31,374 nucleotides of DNA from DALYLB01 sp046154695 (GTDB taxonomy: Bacteria > Acidobacteriota > Blastocatellia > RBC074), in the NCBI GenBank assembly GCA_046154695.1, contig JBJXFI010000075.1:1-31374 (forward strand), read 5' to 3'. The translations under genes and the position numbers were made by a program. Of this stretch, positions 1 to 8,044 are shown piece by piece. Within the stretch, counting starts at the first letter, position 1; every line of letters begins with the position of its first letter. The notes under the pieces are model-generated. The model was not told the DNA's origin. It saw only the letters and a list, made by a program, of their open reading frames with translations, and did no database searches.

Positions 1-82
1 AGCGCCCGATGCGGGAGCCTCAAGCAGGCCCCCCTCGCATTCCAGGATTCGGATACCTTGTCATAAAAAGTGAAAAAGGCCG

Positions 83-220
83 CTAAAATCGCGGGTGCGA
101 GGCGCTAATTTTCGCCAATGTCCAGTAATACTCGACGACGTAGGGCCCATCCTGCGCGCGACCGATCGAGGCCGCGCCGAGCAGCACGGCGATCAGCAGA
201 AGATTCGCGATTCGTTTCAT
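83..220 (-). pseudogene. Remnant of a small secreted protein (signal peptide plus short tail)
   Basis: A 45-codon frame with a good ribosome site (GAGGAG and AAGGA just upstream of the ATG). It starts MKRIANLLLIAVLLGAA, a clear signal peptide ending near GRAQ, then reads DGPYVVEYYW before diverging and stopping at TAG. A 'PYVVEYY' start just after the signal peptide is what I would expect of small secreted proteins with a dimeric alpha/beta-barrel-like domain of 100 or more residues, so the body seems lost. This comparison is from memory. It lies 54 bp downstream of the cupin gene on the same strand and is probably co-transcribed. Alternatively it is a real short secreted peptide. The sequence from 1 to 82 shows no convincing continuation in another frame. 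Confidence 0.45.
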
Positions 221-274
221 TTCCTTGCTCCTCTGTTTCGGGTTTGATCGATCAGGTCGATCTCGTCCTTCAAG

Positions 275-769
275 TCACTTCACCTTTACCTTGATCACGA
301 AATAGGTGAACCGCTTTCCCTTCTCAACCAGCAGTTGATGCGGCAGATCGGCCGGAATATGGGCGACGTCGCCGGCGGCGAGCGGCTTTCTTTCCCCCGC
401 TCTGATCGAATCGCCCCGCGTCTCGTTCGGCTCGGGATGCTTCGGATTGACCACCTCGCCGCCGACGACCAGCGTGGCCTCGCCGCTCTCGACGATGAAA
501 TAGTCGTCCATGTGCGCGTGGACCTCGGGAATCCCATTGGCCTCGCGGTGGCTGATCGCCACGTTGCTCGAACCGTAATCGGCCAGCTTGATGCTCGACG
601 CCTTCGACTCGCCCGAGACCTTCTCCCGCAGCGGCTGCTCATATCCCTTCAGCTCCCTCGCGCTCCAGAGCGCGAAATTGGGCATCGCCGCGTTCTGCCG
701 CGCCGCAAACGCCAATCCCGCCGCGGACACGACCCCGCCCAACACAAAGACCGAAAACGCCTTTTTCAT
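275..769 (-). CDS. Secreted cupin-domain protein
   Basis: 164 residues. The ATG at 769 is preceded by AAGGAGA about 10 bases upstream and begins MKKAFSVFVLGGVVSAAG, a signal peptide ending near AFAARQ, so the product is exported. The same frame stays open far upstream, but nothing there looks coding. The body is a single cupin: the first metal-binding motif is PEVHAHMDDYFIVESGEA (two His and a Glu in HxH...E spacing), followed by GGE and the second motif IPADLPHQLLVEKG with the third His. This fits a small periplasmic metal-binding beta-barrel of unknown substrate. It is first in a two-gene minus-strand unit with the truncated signal-peptide remnant behind it. The upstream side is the palindromic repeat cluster. 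Confidence 0.8.
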   Translation of the reverse strand: MKKAFSVFVLGGVVSAAGLAFAARQNAAMPNFALWSARELKGYEQPLREKVSGESKASSIKLADYGSSNVAISHREANGIPEVHAHMDDYFIVESGEATLVVGGEVVNPKHPEPNETRGDSIRAGERKPLAAGDVAHIPADLPHQLLVEKGKRFTYFVIKVKVK

Positions 770-794
770 CGCTTCAATTCTCCTTGGAAAAAGT

Positions 795-818
795 GGCACA
801 AGCTGTCCAGCTTGTGCC
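795..818 (+). repeat. Palindromic repeat copy 1
   Basis: Arms GGCACAAGCTG and CAGCTTGTGCC (11 bp, perfect) around a TC centre. It is preceded by AAAAAGT and followed by GCGTCCACCAGACGCT, then CCGGAAATAGACCGGGCCTCGAACGAG written over two half-sites. The same flanking sequence recurs, slightly changed, after the copy at 12139, so the full repeat unit is near 100 bp. Confidence 0.9.
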
Positions 819-913
819 GCGTCCACCAGACGCTCCCGGAAATAGACCGGGCCTCGAACGAGACCGCGTCCGGCGCGCGACCCGCCGCACTCTTCACCAG
901 CACCCTCACACCG

Positions 914-937
914 GGCACAAGCTGGACAGCTTGTGCC
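914..937 (-). repeat. Palindromic repeat copy 2 (inverted)
   Basis: Same 11-bp arms as copy 1 but with centre GA, that is, the reverse complement orientation. It is followed by ACCATTCTTTTC. With copies 1 and 3 it makes an alternating head-to-head arrangement like the mosaic elements formed by REP sequences. Confidence 0.9.
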
Positions 938-961
938 ACCATTCTTTTCATTGGAAAGAGT

Positions 962-985
962 GGCACAAGCTGTCCAGCTTGTGCC
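962..985 (+). repeat. Palindromic repeat copy 3
   Basis: Arms GGCACAAGCTG and CAGCTTGTGCC around TC, flanked by AAGAGT on the left and GCGTCCTGCGG on the right. The right flank GCGTCC is shared with copy 1. Confidence 0.9.
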
Positions 986-1078
986 GCGTCCTGCGGAACT
1001 CCAAACGGGAATCATAGCCGCAACGCGCCTTTCCCGCACGGGATTTCCCGGAAAAGATTGCATGGAGCCGGAGAAAAA

Positions 1079-1894
1079 ATGTACAACAGCCGTATGAAAA
1101 GACCCATCCTGCTTCTCCTGCTCGTTCTCGTCACCATGGCGGCGGCGGTCGCCCCGGTGGTTGGCCCGAAGAAGGGTTCGCTGGTGATCGTCGGCGGCGG
1201 AAGAATTCCGGCGGCGATCTCGGAAAAGTTCATCGCGCTGGCGGGCGGGCGAAACGCCAGCTTCGTCTACATTCCAACCGCTCTGGAGGATCGGGCGTTG
1301 GACCGGCAGACCGGCGATGAATCGCCGAGGCTCTTTGGGCTGAAGAACGTCCAGGTTCTGCACACGCGCGAGCGAGCGGAGGCGGACGCCGAAGCGTTCA
1401 CCGCCCCGCTGCGAAAGGCGAGCGGCGTCTGGTTCGGCGGTGGAAGGCAGTGGCGGCTGGTCGATTCGTATCTCGACACGCGCGTCCACAGGGAGCTGCG
1501 GGCGCTGCTCGACCGGGGCGGCGTGATCGGCGGCTCCTCGGCCGGCGCGACGATTCAGGGATCCTACCTCGTTCGCGGCGCCCGCGAAGGCAATGAGATC
1601 ATGATGGCCAGGGGCTATGAGATCGGCCTCGGCTTCCTCCGGGGCGTCGCCATCGATCAGCACATCGACACCCGCAAGCGCGAAACCCACCTGAAAGAGG
1701 TTGTCGCTGCCCATCCCGAGCTGCTCGGCATCGGCCTCTACGAATCGACCGCCATTGTCGTGAAAGGGGACCGGTTCGAGGTCGTCGGCGACGGAAAGGC
1801 CGCCATCACCGACGGCAGGGAGCACGACGGGCGAGGTTTTTACCTGCTCTCTCCGGGCGATCGATTCGACCTCAAGGCGCGCAGGAAAATCTGA
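1079..1894 (+). CDS. Secreted cyanophycinase-like S51 family peptidase
   Basis: 271 residues. The ATG at 1079 has GGAG five bases upstream; an in-frame ATG at 1094 (MKRPILLLLL) is the alternative and would leave the signal peptide intact. The N-terminus is a strongly hydrophobic signal peptide. The mature part opens with KKGSLVIVGGG, typical of the Rossmann-like start of S51 peptidases, and carries GGSSAGA with the likely nucleophile Ser154 in the G-x-S-A-G elbow. WFGGGRQWRL and the later AIDQHIDTR fit cyanophycinase and its relatives. Family members cleave after Asp or act on beta-linked dipeptides. Nothing nearby makes cyanophycin, so the true substrate is unknown; an exported peptidase of the cyanophycinase superfamily is as far as the sequence goes. 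Confidence 0.85.
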   Translation: MYNSRMKRPILLLLLVLVTMAAAVAPVVGPKKGSLVIVGGGRIPAAISEKFIALAGGRNASFVYIPTALEDRALDRQTGDESPRLFGLKNVQVLHTRERAEADAEAFTAPLRKASGVWFGGGRQWRLVDSYLDTRVHRELRALLDRGGVIGGSSAGATIQGSYLVRGAREGNEIMMARGYEIGLGFLRGVAIDQHIDTRKRETHLKEVVAAHPELLGIGLYESTAIVVKGDRFEVVGDGKAAITDGREHDGRGFYLLSPGDRFDLKARRKI

Positions 1895-1921
1895 ATCAAA
1901 ACAACAAATATTGTGACGGTT

Positions 1922-1989
1922 TCACCACAGAGAGCACAGGGAGCAGGTGGAAATGATTGTTTTTAACTCCCGGTGTCCCCCGTGGTTCA
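1922..1989. repeat. Imperfect inverted repeat downstream of the S51 gene
   Basis: The left arm around 1922-1943 (CACCACAGAGAGCACAGGGAG) and the right arm around 1967-1989, whose reverse complement reads AACCACGGGGGACACCGGGAG, are similar and inverted. They flank a short spacer between the convergent S51 and mpl genes. From memory, ACCACAGAG / ACCACGG-type intergenic repeats are common in environmental bacterial genomes. It could also act as a two-way transcription stop, though there is no clean T-run. Confidence 0.5.
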
Positions 1990-2022
1990 TCCTCTCCTGT
2001 CCCGAATGTCCTTGGGCCCGAT

Positions 2023-3447
2023 TTAGGCGGGGCCCTCGATCGCGGCAAGCAGTTTCTCGTGAATTCCGCCGAAGCTGCCGTTCGACATGATGACGACGAC
2101 ATCGCCCGGGCGGAGGTCGGGGGCGATGCGCTCGACGATGGCGTCGGCGCCCTCGATCGAGAAGGCCTGCTTGCCCTGCTGCTTCAGATCCGCGATCACG
2201 TCGGGAACCGAGAGTTGGTCGTCGGCGGCCAGGCGGTGGGATTCGAAGATGGGCGCGATGACGACATAATCGGCCGGCGCGAAGGCCGCCGGGTAATCTT
2301 TCTGAAAGATCTTCTTCCGCGTCGTCCAGGAGCGCGGCTCGAAGACGGCCAGGAGGCGGCGGTCGGGATAGCGCTGCCGGATGGCGCGCAGGGTCTCGCG
2401 AATGGCCGTCGGATGATGGGCGAAATCGTCGATCACGATGACGCCTCCCGCCTCGCCCCGAACCTGCATGCGCCGCTTGACGCTCTTGAACGTGGCCAGC
2501 GCGTCGGCGACCGCCGCCCGGTCGATTCCCAGCCGCTCCGCCGCCGCGATCACTCCCAGACAGTTGCGGACATTGAACATTCCCGCCAGCGGCGTGCGGA
2601 AGAGGCCGTGCTTGCGCCTTCCCCGGATCACCCGGAACCGGGTCTCCTCGGGCAGGAAATCGATCTCCCGCGCCGTCCATTTCGCGTCGGGATGCTCGAT
2701 CCCGAATGATTCGACCGGGCACCAGACCCCTTGCGGCGGAACCGGATGGCTCACGATTTCGCGCACCACCGGCGAATCCCACCCGGCCACCAGGCACCCC
2801 GTCGAGGGAATCAGATTGACCAGCAGCCGAAACGATTTCATGACCGCATCCAGGCTCGGATAGATGTCGGCGTGGTCAAACTCGATGTTGTTCAGGATCA
2901 CCAGGTCGGGCAGGTAGTGCAGAAACTTCGGCCCCTTGTCCCAATACGCGGTGTCGTACTCGTCCCCTTCGATGACGAAATGGTCCGAGTCGCTCACCTT
3001 GAAGCTCGCGCCGAAATTCTCGGCCACGCCCCCCACCAGAAACGAGGGATCCATCCCGCCCCGCTCCATCACCCAGGCCATCAGCGATGTCGTCGTCGTC
3101 TTGCCGTGCGTCCCCGCCACCACCGTCGAGCGCCGCCCGCGAATGAAATTCTCCCGCAGCACCTCCGCCATCGAGGCGCACCGCAGCTTCCGATCGAGCG
3201 CCGCCTCAATCTCCGCGTTCCCGCGCGAAGCCGCGTTCCCGATCACGACCACATCCGGCGCCGGCTCCAGATGCGCCGCGTCGAACCCCTCCCAGGTCTC
3301 GATGCCCAGCCGCCGCAATTCACCGCCCATCGGCGGATAGAACGCCTTGTCCGACCCCGTCACCCGATGCCCCCGCGCCTTCAGCATCCCCGCCAGCGAT
3401 CCCATCGCCGTGCCACAGACGCCGATCAAATGAAAATGCTTCTTCAC
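2023..3447 (-). CDS. mpl: UDP-N-acetylmuramate:L-alanyl-gamma-D-glutamyl-meso-diaminopimelate ligase
   Basis: 474 residues, full length for Mpl. It ligates the recycled tripeptide L-Ala-gamma-D-Glu-meso-DAP to UDP-MurNAc in the cytoplasm, returning it to peptidoglycan synthesis. The N-terminal Rossmann domain starts MKKHFHLIGVCGTAMGSLAG. The Mur ligase P-loop is GTHGKTTTTS at 112-121. The central domain has EGDEYDTAYWDKGPKF and NNIEFDHADIY, which separates Mpl from MurC. The C-terminal domain contains DDFAHHPTAI and FEPRSWTTRKKIFQ. No other cell-wall gene is adjacent. Its start lies four bases from the inverted heptamer-repeat array, which therefore occupies its promoter region and that of the divergent Tat-signal gene. 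Confidence 0.95.
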   Translation of the reverse strand: MKKHFHLIGVCGTAMGSLAGMLKARGHRVTGSDKAFYPPMGGELRRLGIETWEGFDAAHLEPAPDVVVIGNAASRGNAEIEAALDRKLRCASMAEVLRENFIRGRRSTVVAGTHGKTTTTSLMAWVMERGGMDPSFLVGGVAENFGASFKVSDSDHFVIEGDEYDTAYWDKGPKFLHYLPDLVILNNIEFDHADIYPSLDAVMKSFRLLVNLIPSTGCLVAGWDSPVVREIVSHPVPPQGVWCPVESFGIEHPDAKWTAREIDFLPEETRFRVIRGRRKHGLFRTPLAGMFNVRNCLGVIAAAERLGIDRAAVADALATFKSVKRRMQVRGEAGGVIVIDDFAHHPTAIRETLRAIRQRYPDRRLLAVFEPRSWTTRKKIFQKDYPAAFAPADYVVIAPIFESHRLAADDQLSVPDVIADLKQQGKQAFSIEGADAIVERIAPDLRPGDVVVIMSNGSFGGIHEKLLAAIEGPA

Positions 3448-3450
3448 AAG

Positions 3451-3478
3451 TTGATAGTTGATAGTTGATAGTTGATAA
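3451..3478 (+). repeat. Tandem heptamer array, left arm (4 units)
   Basis: Three exact TTGATAG units and a fourth TTGATAA, head to tail. It is complementary to the right-hand array at 3506-3540. Confidence 0.95.
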
Positions 3479-3505
3479 TTCGATTTCGAACGCGCAACTA
3501 TTCTT

Positions 3506-3540
3506 AACCATCAACCATCAACTATCAACTATCAACTATC
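3506..3540 (-). repeat. Tandem heptamer array, right arm (5 units)
   Basis: Five units, AACCATC twice and AACTATC three times: the reverse complement of the left array in slightly shifted phase. The two arrays could pair over about 28 bp around a 27-bp spacer. Heptamer arrays of this type also occur in unrelated bacteria, from memory. Confidence 0.95.
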
Positions 3541-3548
3541 TTTTCGCT

Positions 3549-4013
3549 GTGCTATTCGATCGCAGACAATTCATCGCCTCCTCGATGCTCACCGCCGGCG
3601 CGCTTGCCGCGCCCGGACGGGCGGATCAGGCGCAGACGCTCTCCCTGCGCGGACGCGTCGTCTGCCTCACCGAAGAGCTGCAGAAAAGCTACCAGATCAC
3701 CCCGTCGTGCGATTCCCGCGGCCATCTCTATGCCCTCAAAACCGCGGACGGCAGCTATTCCCCCTTCCTCCCCATCGACACCGCCGCCGCTGTCTGGATG
3801 GATGAACGCTATCGCACCCGCGACCTGCAGGTCACCGCCCGCCCCTTCCCGCAAAACAACTTTATTGAAGTCATCCGGTTCCAGTCCTGGGTCGACGGCA
3901 AACTCCACGATCTCGATTACTACTGCGACGTCTGCGCCATCTCCTCCCATAAACCCGGCCCCTGCGAATGCTGCCAGGATCCCGTCGTCTTCCGCGAACT
4001 CCCAATAAAATAG
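3549..4013 (+). CDS. Tat-exported cysteine-rich protein of unknown function
   Basis: 154 residues, using a GTG at 3549. This start is chosen because it gives MLFDRRQFIASSMLTAGALAAPGRA, a textbook twin-arginine signal (RRQFI) with an AxA-like cleavage site; frames upstream of it only translate the heptamer repeats. No Shine-Dalgarno sequence is visible. The mature part is a small, mostly beta-looking domain. The C-terminus holds five Cys at 126, 129, 139, 141 and 142 in C-x2-C-x9-C-x-C-C, spaced by HKPGP, which looks like a metal or cluster site. Tat export, meaning folding before export, would fit a cofactor inserted in the cytoplasm. It lies directly upstream of the SUF regulator, but the promoter at 4035 makes it a separate unit. 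I do not recognise a named family. Confidence 0.75.
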   Translation: MLFDRRQFIASSMLTAGALAAPGRADQAQTLSLRGRVVCLTEELQKSYQITPSCDSRGHLYALKTADGSYSPFLPIDTAAAVWMDERYRTRDLQVTARPFPQNNFIEVIRFQSWVDGKLHDLDYYCDVCAISSHKPGPCECCQDPVVFRELPIK

Positions 4014-4034
4014 TTTCGCCTGTACCTTACAGTC

Positions 4035-4063
4035 TTGTCGGGTATTCGCTCGCCTGCTATAAT
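4035..4063 (+). promoter_or_regulatory. Sigma70-type promoter of the rrf2 gene
   Basis: TTGTCG at 4035-4040 and a perfect TATAAT at 4058-4063 with a 17-bp spacer. The -10 box lies 38 bp before the ATG at 4102. It is one of the strongest promoter matches in the window and marks the start of the SUF transcription unit. Confidence 0.8.
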
Positions 4064-4101
4064 CAGGCTTTCGAGACCGACAACCGGCAACCGAGAACCG
4101 A

Positions 4102-4587
<486 letters not shown>

Positions 4588-4603
4588 CTCTTTTTTTGCT
4601 GTT

Positions 4604-4627
4604 ATACCTGATACTTTTGTCAACTAT
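4604..4627 (+). promoter_or_regulatory. Candidate IscR/Rrf2-type operator upstream of sufB
   Basis: Imperfect palindrome ATACCTGA, spacer TACTTTTG, TCAACTAT. It follows the E. coli type-1 IscR consensus (ATASYYGACTR-WWWYAGTCRRSTAT) closely except for one base fewer in the centre and changes at the CT step. It overlaps a possible extended -10 (TG-T-TATACC at 4600-4608). It sits 106 bp before sufB, where a regulator encoded by the preceding gene would act. Confidence 0.45.
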
Positions 4628-4665
4628 TACAGACAGGACCAGCCGTTCCGAAGCGAAGCGAGGAG

Positions 4666-4687
4666 GGCGCGAAGCGGGTTTCGCGCC
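4666..4687 (+). other. Hairpin in the sufB leader
   Basis: Perfect 8-bp arms GGCGCGAA and TTCGCGCC around GCGGGT, in the untranslated leader between the putative operator and sufB. There is no T-run after it, so it is not a classic terminator. It may be a leader structure or a degenerate intergenic repeat; a similar GCGAAGCGGG core is seen at 14231-14260. Confidence 0.5.
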
Positions 4688-4732
4688 GGTTCGCGCGTAG
4701 AGATTCGGAAGGGAGCCAATGGGGAGAAACAG

Positions 4733-6166
<1,434 letters not shown>

Positions 6167-6173
6167 GACCCAT

Positions 6174-6485
6174 ATGGCGACCGTACTCGATCTTGAAAAG
6201 ATCATTGAAGTCTGCAGGCAGCACGACGTGTCATGGTGCGCCCTTTTTGGCTCCATGGCGCGTGGCGAAGCCACCGATTCGAGTGACGTTGACCTGTTGA
6301 TCCGATTCGCCAAGCCGATCGGCCTGCTCGCCCATATCGCCATTGAAAACGAGCTGGCTGACGCATTGGGGCGCAAGGTCGATCTGGTGACCGAAGAGGC
6401 GCTGAGCCCTCGAATCCGCGAACACGTGGCGCGTGATCTGAAAACGATCTATTCCTCCGACGCAAATGCCGACGCGATTGTATGA
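6174..6485 (+). CDS. mntA: MntA-type minimal nucleotidyltransferase antitoxin
   Basis: 103 residues. The nucleotidyltransferase signature GSMARGEATDSSDVDLLI places Gly26-Ser27 and Asp38/Asp40 as the metal-binding pair, with a third Asp at 70 in KVDLVTEE. That is the complete catalytic set of MNT-domain antitoxins, which inactivate their HEPN toxin partner by adding AMP to a Tyr. The ribosome site AGGA overlaps the sufB stop. The stop TGA overlaps the hepT ATG as ATGA, so translation is coupled. Base composition is visibly less GC-rich than the flanking suf genes, suggesting acquisition. It is intact, unlike its partner. Confidence 0.85.
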   Translation: MATVLDLEKIIEVCRQHDVSWCALFGSMARGEATDSSDVDLLIRFAKPIGLLAHIAIENELADALGRKVDLVTEEALSPRIREHVARDLKTIYSSDANADAIV

Positions 6486-6853
6486 AAGACGAGACCGTTT
6501 ATCTACATCATATTTTGGGGGCGATGGAGAGAATCGAGCGATAGCTGCGGGATATTGACGAAGAAGGGTTTCTCCGGGAGGAACTGACGCAGGACGGCGT
6601 CGTACGACAATTGGAGATTATCGGCGAAGCGGCCAAAGGTATTTTGGAAGACATGCGTTCGGCATATCCCCACATTCCGTGGCGCAGCATGGCGGGAATG
6701 CGGGACAAACTCATTCATGCGTATTTCTCGGTCGATTTGCATGAAGTATTTCGAACGGCGCGGCAAGATTTGCCGGCGTTGAGAATAGAGATTGAGAAAA
6801 TCCTTTTAACGAGAGGCCAGGACCACGATGTCGGACAGACTGACAGAGATTGA
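6482..6853 (+). pseudogene. hepT: HepT-type HEPN toxin, interrupted by an in-frame TAG
   Basis: Reading from the ATG at 6482, the frame is open for 123 codons except for a single TAG at 6542-6544 (codon 21). The rest is a full HEPN (DUF86/HepT) domain. VVRQLEIIGEAAKGILEDMR is followed by the catalytic R-x4-H-x-Y motif RDKLIHAY (Arg74, His79, Tyr81). That motif is the RNase centre and the Tyr is the residue that MntA adenylylates in characterised systems. The C-terminus runs 26 bp into the next gene. One C-to-T change of a CAG Gln codon would explain the stop. Either the toxin is dead while its antitoxin is kept, or a shorter product starts internally (for example TTG at 6611) and still holds the active motif, or the stop is suppressed. 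Confidence 0.8.
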
Positions 6854-7265
6854 AGCATCGCTGCCCCCCGTGCCGGCGGCAGCGGGAAATTACGTGCATG
6901 CCGTGCGGACGGGGAATCTGCTCTATCTGGCGGGCAAGGGAGTTCTGGCCACCGGGAAGGTTGGAATCGAATTCACGAAGGAGCAGGCGTACGAGTTCGC
7001 GCGCGAGACGGGGCTGATCCTGCTGGCGGTGATGAAGCAGGAGCTGGGCACGCTGCGGCGGGTCAAGCGCGTGGTCAAGGTGCTGGGGATGGTCAATTCG
7101 ACGCCGGAGTTCGGCGATCATCCATTCGTGATCAACGGGTGTTCCGACCTCTTTGTCGAGGTCTTCGGCGAGGCCGGCCGGCATGCCCGCTCGGCGGTGG
7201 GAATGGGCTCGCTGCCACATGGAATCCCGGTCGAGATCGAGGTGATCATCGAAGTTACCGATTAA
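6828..7265 (+). CDS. RidA (YjgF/UK114) family protein within the SUF operon
   Basis: 145 residues. It opens LPPVPAAAGNYVHAVRTGNLLYLAGKG, the usual beta-strand start of the family, and ends with GCSDLFVEVFGEAGRHARSAVGMGSLPHGIPVEIEVIIE. The Arg of HARSAVG matches the carboxylate-binding Arg of RidA. Classical RidA hydrolyses reactive enamines such as 2-aminoacrylate that damage PLP enzymes. This one is longer than E. coli RidA (about 128 residues) and belongs to a broader subfamily, so the substrate is uncertain. Its ATG overlaps the end of the hepT frame and has AGGA upstream; sufC follows within a few bases. Placement beside SufS, a PLP cysteine desulfurase, suggests protection of that enzyme, which is inference. 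Confidence 0.9.
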   Translation: MSDRLTEIEASLPPVPAAAGNYVHAVRTGNLLYLAGKGVLATGKVGIEFTKEQAYEFARETGLILLAVMKQELGTLRRVKRVVKVLGMVNSTPEFGDHPFVINGCSDLFVEVFGEAGRHARSAVGMGSLPHGIPVEIEVIIEVTD

Positions 7266-7269
7266 TTAT

Positions 7270-7275
7270 GGAGAG
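7270..7275 (+). promoter_or_regulatory. Ribosome binding site that decides the sufC start
   Basis: GGAGAG lies seven bases before the GTG at 7283. The in-frame ATG at 7268 has no such site. Starting at 7283 gives MLEIRNLHATIDGKEIL, where SufC proteins normally begin. Confidence 0.6.
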
Positions 7276-7282
7276 AACGACT

Positions 7283-8038
<756 letters not shown>

Positions 8039-8044
8039 GGAATT

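Larger units (their letters stand above)
770..1078. other. Intergenic region holding a cluster of palindromic repeats
   Basis: This 309-bp gap lies between the divergent cupin and cyanophycinase-like genes. It holds three copies of a 24-bp near-perfect palindrome, at 795-818, 914-937 and 962-985, the middle one in opposite orientation. Frames running through it are low-complexity translations of the repeats rather than genes. The stretch from about 986 to 1078 leads into the ribosome site of the next gene; I see no convincing promoter. Confidence 0.7.

Noticed and set aside
335..1078. Extension of the S51 peptidase gene upstream to 335
   Set aside because: The extension runs antisense to the cupin gene and through palindromic repeats; the signal peptide and ribosome site place the start at 1079 or 1094.
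3451..3540. CRISPR array
   Set aside because: The repeats are 7-bp head-to-tail units without spacers, and no cas gene is nearby.
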